Assembly: GCF_000518485.1 (NCBI RefSeq)
Contig: NZ_JADR01000007.1
Span: 62,001-126,000, forward strand
Direction: 5' to 3'
DNA: 64,000 bases
Source of the DNA: Olleya marilimosa CAM030
Lineage (GTDB): Bacteria; Bacteroidota; Bacteroidia; Flavobacteriales; Flavobacteriaceae
Positions 18,404-27,300 of the stretch are shown in pieces. The notes under the pieces are model-generated. The model saw nothing but the letters and a program-made list of their open reading frames with translations. It was not told where the DNA came from and made no database searches. Position 1 is the stretch's first letter. Each line of letters starts with the position of its first letter. The translations under genes and the position numbers were made by a program.

Positions 18404-18958
18404 ATGAAGATAAAATCGCTATTACTACACGTAGTTGTTGTTAGTGCATGTGTAATGTATAAAGCAACAGCACAAGACAAACCATACCTAAAATTGGCTT
18501 TAGGCGTCAACATAATTAATAATAATCCATACAGCAGATTACCTTGGGAAATCCAGAGGTTAGACTATGCGACACCCTTTAATGTAGGTTTGGATTATCA
18601 ATTAAATAAGCATTGGAGTGTGGGTTTAAATGTGTCCACCAACACGCTTAAAACGCCCAAAAACTCAGCCAGTTTATGGGCAACGCAAGCAGATATTAAT
18701 TATTATATTATCCCAAATACAACCAGAGACTACAAAGAGTTGTATGTGTTTTTAGCAGCAGGAAAATACACGTACGCTAATACAGACGCGCTTATAGCAG
18801 GTCCTGGTTTAGGAATTAATTATTGGGTGTTTCCTAAAATGGCTATTAATATCTCTGGACGTGCCAACGTAGCAGTCAAAAATAATAGTCCTGAAGTAGG
18901 TAGTTATTACCAATGTAACATTGGTGTGATTTGGCGATTTACTAATGATTTTAGATGA
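18404..18958 (+). CDS. Predicted outer-membrane beta-barrel protein at the end of the polysaccharide locus
   Basis: A 184-residue protein with a signal peptide ending near ATAQDKPYLK. Alternating hydrophobic and aromatic strands follow, ending in IGVIWRFTNDFR, a typical C-terminal beta-strand of small outer-membrane barrels. I recognise no named family. It is 88 bp downstream of the Wzc gene and is followed by a strong terminator, so it is probably the last gene of the locus. A role in surface attachment or export is possible but unproven. Confidence 0.7.
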   Translation: MKIKSLLLHVVVVSACVMYKATAQDKPYLKLALGVNIINNNPYSRLPWEIQRLDYATPFNVGLDYQLNKHWSVGLNVSTNTLKTPKNSASLWATQADINYYIIPNTTRDYKELYVFLAAGKYTYANTDALIAGPGLGINYWVFPKMAINISGRANVAVKNNSPEVGSYYQCNIGVIWRFTNDFR

Positions 18959-19050
18959 AATACATAAGCCTAAATATAAACTACAGTGTAAACCAAAGGA
19001 TAATTCAAAAACTACAAAACAGCATAAGCCCATAGTATAATACATAATAA

Positions 19051-19080
19051 AAAAAACACGTCGTTAAGACGTGCTTTTTT
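19051..19080. terminator. Bidirectional rho-independent terminator
   Basis: CACGTC (19057-19062), loop GTTAA, GACGTG (19068-19073), then C and six T. An A-run on the left lets it also work for the convergent acyl-CoA dehydrogenase gene. Confidence 0.85.
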
Positions 19081-19165
19081 ATATCTATACATTGAGTGAC
19101 TAAATATTCAAATAAAATAATAAGAAAGAAAAGCTTAAGCTATGCAATATTCTATTCACTATCTA

Positions 19166-20344
19166 CTATTTAAAAGCATTTAATCCAGTCACATCTAATC
19201 CAGTAATTAACAAATGGATATCATGTGTACCTTCATAAGTAACAACACTTTCAAGATTCATCATATGTCTCATAATGCTGTACTCACCACTAATTCCCAT
19301 ACCACCTAACATTTGTCTAGCGTCTCTAGCAATTTTTAGTGCCATATCTACATTATTACGTTTCGCCATAGATATTTGTGCTGAGGTAGCAGTACCATTT
19401 TCGCGCATAACACCTAATCGCCAAGCTAATAATTGTGCTTTGGTAATTTCGGTAATCATTTCAGCAAGCTTCTTTTGTTGTAATTGGAATTGTCCAATAG
19501 GCTTACCAAATTGCATACGTTCTTTACTATATCTTAAAGCAGTATCGTAGCAATCCATTGCTGCTCCAATCGCTCCCCAAGCAATACCAAAACGTGCCGA
19601 ATCTAAGCAACCTAATGGTGCACCTAATCCAGATTTGTTAGGTAATAAGTTTTCTTTTGGTACTTTAACGTTGTCAAAAATAAGCTCTCCAGTTGCAGAC
19701 GCACGAAGGGACCATTTGTTATGTGTTTCAGGTGTTGTAAAGCCTTCCATACCACGTTCTACAATTAAACCATGGATACGTCCTGCTTCATTTTTAGCCC
19801 AAACTACAGCGATGTTACAAAATGGCGAATTTGAAATCCACATTTTTGCACCATTTAATAGGTAATGGTCTCCCATGTCTTTAAAGTTGGTGACCATCCC
19901 TCCAGGATTACTTCCATGATCAGGCTCAGTTAAACCAAAACTTCCAATCCATTCTCCACTTGCTAATTTTGGTAAGTATTTTTGGCGTTGTGCCTCGTTA
20001 CCATATTTCCAAATAGGATACATTACTAACGACGATTGTACTGAGGCAGTACTACGTACACCAGAATCACCACGTTCTATCTCTTGCATAATTAAACCAT
20101 AAGCAATCTGGTCTAAACCTGCACCACCATATTCCTCAGGAATATAAGGTCCAAAAGCACCAATATCTGCTAATCCTTTAACAATTTGCTTCGGGAATTC
20201 TGCTTTTTGAGCATACTCTTCAATAATAGGAGAGACGTCACGCTTAACCCATTCGCGAGCAGCATCACGTACTAATTTATGTTCTTCAGTTAAAAGTTCG
20301 TCAAGATTATAATAATCTGGCGCTTCAAATAAATCTGGTTTCAT
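19166..20344 (-). CDS. Glutaryl-CoA dehydrogenase (acyl-CoA dehydrogenase family)
   Basis: A 392-residue acyl-CoA dehydrogenase that oxidises and decarboxylates glutaryl-CoA to crotonyl-CoA in lysine and tryptophan breakdown, passing electrons to ETF. The catalytic base is Glu371 in TYEGTHDIH, at the position of Glu370 in the human enzyme. DSGVRSTASVQSSLVM carries the Arg that binds the glutaryl carboxylate, and FGLTEPDHGSNP and RMQFGKPI are FAD/substrate motifs. The overall match to remembered human GCDH is close along the whole length. It stands alone on the minus strand. Confidence 0.92.
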   Translation of the reverse strand: MKPDLFEAPDYYNLDELLTEEHKLVRDAAREWVKRDVSPIIEEYAQKAEFPKQIVKGLADIGAFGPYIPEEYGGAGLDQIAYGLIMQEIERGDSGVRSTASVQSSLVMYPIWKYGNEAQRQKYLPKLASGEWIGSFGLTEPDHGSNPGGMVTNFKDMGDHYLLNGAKMWISNSPFCNIAVVWAKNEAGRIHGLIVERGMEGFTTPETHNKWSLRASATGELIFDNVKVPKENLLPNKSGLGAPLGCLDSARFGIAWGAIGAAMDCYDTALRYSKERMQFGKPIGQFQLQQKKLAEMITEITKAQLLAWRLGVMRENGTATSAQISMAKRNNVDMALKIARDARQMLGGMGISGEYSIMRHMMNLESVVTYEGTHDIHLLITGLDVTGLNAFK

Positions 20345-20570
20345 TTAAGTCTGTATTAAAAATAAACTATTCGTGTAGCTTATCGTTTCAATCACAAAAA
20401 TAACGAAATCGTTTTCAGAACACAATATTATATCAAAAATTAAGGCAATTTTTTAAGAATTCTTTTATTTACTAGTATATAATAACATATTTAGCATTTT
20501 AGCACAAATCCTTATAGTAACAAATCAAACCCAATAGTATCAAACCAATGTCACAAATAGCAAAAGCAAT

Positions 20571-20600
20571 GTCTCCCTGAGCGCAGTCGAAGGGTCTCTT
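20571..20600. repeat. Dispersed palindrome, CCCTGAGCGCAGTCGAAGGG type
   Basis: The stem is CCCT (20575-20578) with AGGG (20591-20594) around GAGCGCAGTCGA. The GAGCGCAGTCGAAG core is, from memory, a very common intergenic repeat in Bacteroidota. Confidence 0.6.
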
Positions 20601-20643
20601 ACAGACCACCAATCACAATAGCAAAATAAAGCCACGCACACCA

Positions 20644-20669
20644 CGTCATCCTGAACTAGTTTCAGGATC
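20644..20669. repeat. Dispersed palindrome, copy 1 of a 26-bp repeat
   Basis: The stem is ATCCTGAA (20648-20655) with TTCAGGAT (20661-20668) and loop CTAGT, preceded by CGTC. The same 26 bp recur at 21602-21627, on the other side of the TrmN6 gene. Confidence 0.8.
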
Positions 20670-20718
20670 CCATCCTAATTAAAGCAAGTAAACAGCATCC
20701 AAAAAGCTATGCAATTCA

Positions 20719-21432
20719 CTACATTTTAAGATAAAAATCTTTAGTTAACGCAATATAATCGTCTGTGTATTGGTGTCTTGTGGTTTCAATAACCAAGGTC
20801 TCGGTTTTAATTTCGCTTTCGCGGAAAGAAAAGGCTAGCAAGCTTCTTTTAACATCCGAAGTAGGCGTGCCTTTAACATGTAAGATGTTATTAGGGAACA
20901 AATTAACTTTAGACGCTAGCTTTATAAAATGAGCTTCTTCTTTAAAAGGAATAACAACCGTAAAAACACCTTGGTCTGACAATAATTGAGCAACACAAGC
21001 TACTAAATGATCAAACGGTAAGGCATCTGTAAAACGTGCTAAGTCACGTTGTGTATTGTCAGATTTGTAATCCTCAGCATAAAACGGAGGATTGGAAATA
21101 ATTAAATCGTATTTGTCCTCAATTTCTTCAGTAAATTCAGCTAAATCGGCATGATAACAAAATAAGCGATCAGCCCAAGGTGAGGTTTCAAAATTTTCCA
21201 CACATTGCTCGTAGGCATGTTCATCTATCTCTAAAGCATCAATTACTTGTGCGTTGCTACGTTGCGCTAGCATTAAAGCTAAAATTCCTGTGCCTGCACC
21301 AATATCTAAAATAGCAAAAGGATTGGTGTCTAAAGGTGACCAAGCACCAAGTAAAACACCATCAGTCCCAATTTTCATGGCACATTGGTCTTGTTGTACA
21401 GTAAATTGTTTAAATTTAAAAGGCTTGCTCAT
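20719..21432 (-). CDS. trmN6: tRNA1(Val) (adenine(37)-N6)-methyltransferase
   Basis: A 237-residue SAM-dependent N6-adenine methyltransferase of the YfiC/TrmN6 family. MKIGTDGVLLGAW is the family start. ILDIGAGTGILALMLAQ is SAM motif I (~residues 42-58), and DLIISNPPFYAED holds the catalytic NPPF (~112-116). It modifies A37 of tRNA1(Val). It lies between two gaps full of dispersed palindromes and 244 bp from the rimM gene. Substrate is assigned by family, not tested. Confidence 0.85.
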   Translation of the reverse strand: MSKPFKFKQFTVQQDQCAMKIGTDGVLLGAWSPLDTNPFAILDIGAGTGILALMLAQRSNAQVIDALEIDEHAYEQCVENFETSPWADRLFCYHADLAEFTEEIEDKYDLIISNPPFYAEDYKSDNTQRDLARFTDALPFDHLVACVAQLLSDQGVFTVVIPFKEEAHFIKLASKVNLFPNNILHVKGTPTSDVKRSLLAFSFRESEIKTETLVIETTRHQYTDDYIALTKDFYLKM

Positions 21433-21480
21433 AAAACGTTGTCCTAAATGTGTTGTAGGATCTCTTTAGTTTTGGATGTG

Positions 21481-21504
21481 ATACTGAAATAAATTCAGCA
21501 TGAC
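21481..21504. repeat. Degenerate dispersed palindrome
   Basis: CTGAA (21484-21488) and TTCAG (21494-21498) flank ATAAA, followed by CATGAC. It reads as a decayed inverse copy of the GTCATxCTGAA repeat family found nearby. Confidence 0.5.
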
Positions 21505-21601
21505 CTAGGTTATCTTGTAAGCTGCAAATCTATTAAATACTTAGGATAAATAACAGCTATGATTTTGTTAGATTATTTATAAAAGACTTACTGCTAGGTT
21601 A

Positions 21602-21627
21602 CGTCATCCTGAACTAGTTTCAGGATC
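21602..21627. repeat. Dispersed palindrome, copy 2 of a 26-bp repeat
   Basis: ATCCTGAA (21606-21613) and TTCAGGAT (21619-21626) with loop CTAGT. It is identical over 26 bp to the copy at 20644-20669. Confidence 0.8.
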
Positions 21628-21675
21628 TCATTATTTATTAGATTTAGGCTAAAAATAAATTCAGCACAAAACAAA

Positions 21676-22206
21676 TTATTCTTCTAAATATAAGTCAATT
21701 AAACCCTCTGGAGTATCCACAAAAATAGTTTTGTTAGGCTTGTCTACTTTTGCAATAAACTCGTCATTCATTGGTATTAAAATTTCAATACCATCTCTGT
21801 CAATTTCAAACAAAGATTGTGCTGTACTATCATTAACCGCTTTGATAACACCAACAAATCCAAAGTTTTTATCTTCTACTTTAAAGCCTATAATTTCATG
21901 AAAATAAAATTTATCGTCTTCTAATTCTGGTAAAAAACTTAGCGGTAAGTAAATATCACTTTTAATTAAACTGTCTGCATCAGCTTCGGTATCTACATCT
22001 TCAAACTTTACACGAAGTAATTCTGATTTATGTAATTGAGAGCTTTCAACAAAAAACGGAACTAATGAACCACGTAAATCTATTAACATAGAGTCTAAGT
22101 TTTCATAAAGTTCTGGCTCGTCAGTATCTAGTTTTATAAGGAGTTCGCCTTTAAAACTATATTTTTTTACAATTTTTCCTAAAAAGAAACAGTCTTTAAT
22201 ATCCAT
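21676..22206 (-). CDS. rimM: Ribosome maturation factor RimM
   Basis: A ~176-residue protein that helps assemble the head of the 30S subunit and binds S19. The N-terminal RimM domain begins DCFFLGKIVKKYSFKGELLI. The PRC-barrel half contains FYFHEIIGFKV and ILIPMNDEFIAKVD, the family hallmark. The frame can be extended upstream to an ATG at 22224, but that start would sit directly against a terminator-like hairpin. I prefer the ATG at 22206, which gives MDIKDCFF like relatives. It lies downstream of the S16 gene, the usual rpsP-rimM order. Confidence 0.93.
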   Translation of the reverse strand: MDIKDCFFLGKIVKKYSFKGELLIKLDTDEPELYENLDSMLIDLRGSLVPFFVESSQLHKSELLRVKFEDVDTEADADSLIKSDIYLPLSFLPELEDDKFYFHEIIGFKVEDKNFGFVGVIKAVNDSTAQSLFEIDRDGIEILIPMNDEFIAKVDKPNKTIFVDTPEGLIDLYLEE

Positions 22207-22224
22207 AACAAAAGTTTTTTGCAT

Positions 22225-22254
22225 AAAAAACTCCGATAAAAATTATCGGAGTTT
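22225..22254 (-). terminator. Hairpin between rpsP and rimM (terminator or attenuator)
   Basis: On the minus strand a 10-bp perfect stem ACTCCGATAA / TTATCGGAGT (22230-22252, loop of three) is followed by a T-run. It falls 20 bp after the S16 stop codon and just before rimM. Read-through would be needed for rimM expression, so it could adjust the S16 to RimM ratio. Confidence 0.75.
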
Positions 22255-22274
22255 AAAAGTATAAAAAATAATTT

Positions 22275-22775
22275 TTATTCTTCTTCATTAGAAGCTTCAG
22301 CGTCTTCAGCCACTACCTCTTCAACAGCTGGTGCTGCTGCAGCGATACGTGCTTCGTTAGCTGCTTTTTCTGCTTCAAAAGCTTTAGTTTTAGCGTCAGC
22401 TTCCGCCTTAGATAAACCTTCTTTTTTAGCTTCTACTTTGTTTGCTTTTTCTTCTAACCAAGCTGTAAACTTTGCTTCAGCTTGCTCTTCAGTTAAAGCA
22501 CCTTTTCTAACACCACCTGCTAAATGGTTTTTAAGCATAACACCTTTGTAAGACAAAATTGCTTTTGCTGTGTCAGTTGGTTGTGCACCATTCTGTAACC
22601 ATTTTACAGCGCCATCAATGTTTAAGTCGATAGTTGCTGGGTTTGTGTTTGGATTGTAAGCACCTAATTTTTCTAAGTATTTACCATCTCTTTTTGCTCT
22701 AGCATCTGCTGCTACGATCCAGTAATAAGGTTTTCCTTTTTTACCGTGTCTTTGTAATCTAATTTTTACTGGCAT
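22275..22775 (-). CDS. rpsP: 30S ribosomal protein S16 with C-terminal extension
   Basis: Residues 1-85 are a standard S16: [20 protein letters not shown], then [15 protein letters not shown] and [12 protein letters not shown]. The protein is 166 aa, about twice the E. coli length. The extra ~80 residues are rich in Ala, Glu and Lys and end in an acidic tail ([10 protein letters not shown]). Such extensions are usual in Bacteroidota S16. It is followed by an attenuator-like hairpin and rimM. Confidence 0.97.
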   Translation of the reverse strand: MPVKIRLQRHGKKGKPYYWIVAADARAKRDGKYLEKLGAYNPNTNPATIDLNIDGAVKWLQNGAQPTDTAKAILSYKGVMLKNHLAGGVRKGALTEEQAEAKFTAWLEEKANKVEAKKEGLSKAEADAKTKAFEAEKAANEARIAAAAPAVEEVVAEDAEASNEEE

Positions 22776-22821
22776 AAATAATTAATTTGTAAGGTACGCG
22801 ACCTCTATTATTAATAAGCTG

Positions 22822-22850
22822 CAAAGATACTATATTTTTTTAATTATCAA
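22822..22850 (-). promoter_or_regulatory. Promoter of rpsP-rimM
   Basis: On the minus strand the -7 box TATCTTTG (complement of 22822-22829) is preceded by TTG (complement of 22848-22850) with an 18-bp spacer, close to the Bacteroidota consensus. It starts 47 bp upstream of the S16 start codon. Confidence 0.7.
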
Positions 22851-22912
22851 GTTTTTAAAGTAAATCTGTCAAATAAAATAAATTATTCTATTTTTGGTCT
22901 TGTATAAAAGTA

Positions 22913-23611
22913 ATGATAATGAAAAAAATAACAATTTTATTAGTTCTCTTATTAAGCTTAACATCTTGTAGTGAGGATTTAGTTTTTAATAACCCTGCAT
23001 TTATTGGACATAATGATGGCGAATTGTGGGAAGCTACAACTTATAGAGCTAATGTTGATGGCTCAGGAAATTTAACAATTACTGGTATTAGAGGTTTAGA
23101 GACTGTGATACTTAAAACTAACGATACTGCCGAAACTTTGTACCAATTAGGTAATACAACATCTTCTGCAACTTATGAAAACGAATTTGGTGACTTTTAC
23201 TCAACTAACAATGAACCTGATCCTGAACTGCAAATTTATCCAGCAGATGGTAAAATAAATATTTCTGAATTTAATAGCATTGAAAGAACAGTTTCTGGAA
23301 CGTTTGCTTTTAACGCATTTGATAGTTCTGGAACAATGACTGAAAATTTTAATAAAGGGTATTTTTATAATGTGCCAATATTAAGCATTGGAAATGTTGT
23401 GTCGACAGATCCTTTAGTTGCATGTCAAAATGCAACAGCGGTTGTGGTGACAACAAAAACTAATTATGACTCTGTAGATACAACATCACCAGATTATCCA
23501 GTTTATTGTGGTTTATATAAAACTGCACTTGAGGTAAAATTACAACAATGTGGTGATCCAGATGGATCTATGCAAGATTTGATTGACGACTTAGGTGATT
23601 GCACTAATTAA
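22913..23611 (+). CDS. Lipoprotein of unknown function (DUF6252-like)
   Basis: A 232-residue exported lipoprotein. The signal peptide ends in the lipobox LTSCSED with Cys19. Next come HNDGELWEATTYRA and a beta-rich body ending in VSGTFAFNAFD, which resembles the DUF6252 family of Bacteroidota surface lipoproteins (from memory). The last ~60 residues carry four Cys and an acidic end. A second ATG six bases downstream (22919) gives the more usual MKK start. It is followed by a strong terminator and appears monocistronic. Confidence 0.75.
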   Translation: MIMKKITILLVLLLSLTSCSEDLVFNNPAFIGHNDGELWEATTYRANVDGSGNLTITGIRGLETVILKTNDTAETLYQLGNTTSSATYENEFGDFYSTNNEPDPELQIYPADGKINISEFNSIERTVSGTFAFNAFDSSGTMTENFNKGYFYNVPILSIGNVVSTDPLVACQNATAVVVTTKTNYDSVDTTSPDYPVYCGLYKTALEVKLQQCGDPDGSMQDLIDDLGDCTN

Positions 23612-23634
23612 TTACCTTCAAAATATAATATTTG

Positions 23635-23663
23635 AGCCAACGCAATAGCGTTGGCTTTTTTTT
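23635..23663 (+). terminator. Rho-independent terminator
   Basis: AGCCAACGC (23635-23643), loop AATA, GCGTTGGCT (23648-23656), then a T-run. It ends the DUF6252-like lipoprotein gene. Confidence 0.9.
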
Positions 23664-23786
23664 GTTAAATACTCTTAAGGCTATCACAAAGCCTGTTAAA
23701 TCGCTTGACATCAGGTGGTGTTTGTGTTATATTGTTATTGCAGATGTGAAACAATATGCATCTTTAAAAAAAATATTGAAATTTAA

Positions 23787-24251
23787 ATGATCAAAGATAT
23801 TATGAATTACAGTGAAAAAATTTCAAACAAGTTAAACGAATTATTAGTTAAAAATTATGATGCCGAAAAAGGGTATTTAAATGCAATTGATAACGTAGAC
23901 AATAAAGAATTAAAAATGTTTTTTAAACGAAGAGCTTCAGAACGTAGCCAATTTGCAAAAGAATTAAGAACAGAAATTTTGCAATATGGACAAATCCCAG
24001 AAGACTCAGGTAGCTTTAAAGGAACCATGCATAGAAATTGGATGAGCTTAAAATCAACCTTTACTTCAAATAATGAAGAAGCTATTTTGGAAGAAGCAAT
24101 TAAAGGTGAAGAAGCTAGTCTGGAAGAATACGATGCTTTGTTAAAAGAAAACAATTTGCCTCCAACAATAGATAATTTAATTGCTAAGCATAGAAATGCG
24201 ATTCAAGCAGCAATTAACACCGAAAAAGTACATGAAGAGCTAATCTCATAA
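23787..24251 (+). CDS. PA2169-type four-helix-bundle protein (DUF2383)
   Basis: A 154-residue all-helical protein. EKISNKLNELLVKNYDAEKG opens the domain and RRASERSQFAKEL and EEAILEEAIKGEEAS follow, matching the ferritin-like PA2169/DUF2383 family. Members are linked to stress responses but have no firm biochemical function. An internal ATG at 23802 (MNYSEKIS) could be the real start. It has its own terminator and no operon partner. Confidence 0.8.
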   Translation: MIKDIMNYSEKISNKLNELLVKNYDAEKGYLNAIDNVDNKELKMFFKRRASERSQFAKELRTEILQYGQIPEDSGSFKGTMHRNWMSLKSTFTSNNEEAILEEAIKGEEASLEEYDALLKENNLPPTIDNLIAKHRNAIQAAINTEKVHEELIS

Positions 24252-24271
24252 ACGCATAGTTGTAAAATAAA

Positions 24272-24301
24272 AGCCAGCAGTTATCTGCTGGCTTTTTTTT
24301 G
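24272..24301 (+). terminator. Rho-independent terminator
   Basis: AGCCAGCAG (24272-24280), loop TTAT, CTGCTGGCT (24285-24293), then eight T. It ends the four-helix-bundle gene. Confidence 0.9.
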
Positions 24302-24397
24302 TTTACAACTGTTTGCTATTTCGCTTTATAAAATTATAAATTCTATGTACTTTTATAGGCTCGTATTTTTCAGCACAAACTTCAAAGAAATCACATA

Positions 24398-27300
24398 ATG
24401 TACTTAATATTTGATACCGAAACCACAGGATTACCTAAGCGTTGGGATGCACCAATTACTGATACAGATAATTGGCCTAGATGTATCCAAATTGCTTGGC
24501 AATTACATGATGAGATGGGTAATTGTATCGAGCATCAAGATTATTTGGTCCAACCTGAAGGTTTTAATATACCATATGATGCAGAAAAAATCCATGGTAT
24601 ATCTACAGAATTAGCACAACAACAAGGTGTCCCATTATCAGAAGTTTTAGAAAAGTTTAATGTTGCATTAAGTAAAACTAAATTTGTAGTCGGTCAAAAC
24701 GTAAAGTTTGACTTAAATATTATGGGAGCGGAATTTGTTCGCGAAAGCGTAGAAAATCCATTGCAAGAGCTACCTGTTTTGGACACTTGTACAGAGTATA
24801 CTGCAGAGTTATGTCAGATTCCAGGAGGACGATACGGTAAGTTTAAGTTACCTACTTTAACAGAGTTGCATCAGTTTTTATTTGATCAGCCATTTGCTGA
24901 AGCACACAATGCAACAGCAGATGTTGAGGCAACAACACGTTGCTTTTTAGAGTTAATTAGATTAAAAGAGTATACAAAAGAACAGTTAGATGTTCAGCCA
25001 GATTATTTTGAGCATTTCAATAAAGCAAATCCTCAAACAATTCAGCTTATAGGATTAAAGCATATTAACCTTAAAAAGGAAAGTGCTAAAATCCAAGCGC
25101 AATTACAAAAGCAGAATACAAGTGAGATTTCTTCTGCCGAAATTAAAGAAAACATCAAGGATTTACAGTCCGTAGATTTTGTTCACTTACATAATCACTC
25201 TCAGTTTTCTGTATTGCAATCCACAATTAGTATCACAGATTTGGTCGATTTGGCTGCTGAGCAGGACATGCCTGCAGTTGCACTTACTGATCATGCTAAT
25301 ATGATGGGAGCATTTCATTTTGTAAAAGCTATTAATGGTCATAATAGAGCAGTTAAAGCTAAAAATGCCGAAGCTGAAGCTAAAGGAGAAACACCTAAAG
25401 CAAAAGAAATAAAAGGGATTTTAGGTTGCGAATTTTTTGTTTGCGAAGACCATACAGATAAAAGCAGAAAAGACAATGGCTATCAAATTGTCCTGATTGC
25501 CAAAAATAAAAACGGATACCATAACTTGGCTAAGCTGTCATCGCATGCGTTTGTTGATGGTTTTTACTATTTACCACGTATTGATAAAAAATTAATTGAG
25601 CAATATAGAGAGGATTTAATTTGCTTGACAGGAAACCTTTATGGTGAGGTGCCAAGCAAAGTGTTAAACGTTGGAGAAAGTCAAGCCGAAGAAGCGTTGC
25701 TTTGGTGGAAAGACTTATTTCAAGACGATTTATATATCGAGGTTATGCGTCACAATCAAGAAGACGAAAACCGTGTTAATCCAACTTTAATTAAATTTGC
25801 TAATCAGCATAATATTAAGTTGGTTGCAACTAATAACACCTATTACGGAAAACAAAGCGATGCTAATGCACATGATATTTTATTATGTGTTAAGGATGGC
25901 GAAAAGCAATCAACACCTATAGGAAGAGGTCGTGGTTACCGTTACGGTTTACCAAATCAAGAGTATTACTTTAAGTCCTCTGAAGAAATGAAGGCTTTAT
26001 TTAGGGATATTCCTGAGGCAATTACAAATATTCAAGAAGTCGTTGATAAAATTGAAGGTTTTGAGCTTGCCAGAGATGTCTTATTACCAGCATTTGATAT
26101 TCCAGACGAGTTCAAGCATCCAGAAGACGAAGTTGATGGAGGAAAGCGTGGAGAAAACGCTTTTTTAAGACATTTAACCTATGTTGGAGCTAAAAAACGT
26201 TATGGAGAAGAGCTGTCTGAGGAAGTTATAGAACGATTAGATTTTGAACTTTCAGTTATTGAAAATACTGGTTATCCAGGGTATTTCTTAATTGTAGAAG
26301 ATTTTATACGCGAAGCCCGAAAAATGGATGTATCGGTAGGACCTGGACGTGGTAGTGCTGCGGGTTCTGTAGTAGCGTATTGTTTGTGGATTACAAATAT
26401 TGATCCTTTACTATATAACTTACTTTTTGAGCGTTTCTTAAATCCGGATCGTGTCAGTATGCCAGATATCGATATCGATTTTGATGATGAAGGTCGATCA
26501 CGTGTCATGGATTATGTAATAGATAAATATGGAAGTAATCAAGTAGCGCAAATTATTACTTATGGTACTATGGCTGCTAAAAGTAGTATCAGAGATACAG
26601 CACGTGTATTAGATTTACCACTTTTTGATGCAGATAGGATAGCAAAGTTGATTCCGACAATGTCTAAATTGAAAAAGATTTTTGGACTATCTGAAAAGGA
26701 ATTAGGTCAAAAATTTAGAGCGGAAGATTTAGAAAAAATAAACGAGCTTTTTAATATTTCGGAAGGCGATAATTTAGAAGCCGAAACAATAAATCTTGCT
26801 AGAAGCCTAGAAGGTTCTGTAAGAAATACAGGGATTCACGCTTGTGGTGTAATTATTACGCCAGATGATATTACTAAGTTTGTACCTGTAGCAACAGCAA
26901 AAGATTCAGACTTATATGTAACCCAATTTGATAACTCTGTAGTAGAGGATGCTGGATTACTTAAGATGGATTTCTTGGGATTAAAAACGTTAACCTTAAT
27001 TAAGGATACCGTTAAAATTGTAAAGGCTAAACATGGTATAGTTTTAGATCCTGACACTTTTCCTCTAGATGATGTCAAGACTTACGAGTTGTTCCAGCGT
27101 GGAGAAACGGTTGGTGTTTTTCAATATGAATCTCCTGGAATGCAAAAACATTTAAAAGATCTTAAACCAACTGTTTTTGACGATTTAATTGCAATGAATG
27201 CACTGTACAGACCTGGTCCAATGGAGTACATACCAAGTTTTGTACGTAGAAAACATGGTGATGAAGATATTGAGTATGACCTACCAGCAATGGAAGAGTA

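Larger units (their letters stand above)
20345..20718. other. 374-bp gene-free gap with dispersed repeats
   Basis: No reading frame of note is present. The right part carries two palindromic repeats (annotated separately). The left 170 bp would hold the promoter of the acyl-CoA dehydrogenase gene, but no exact TAnnTTTG box was identified on the minus strand. Confidence 0.5.
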
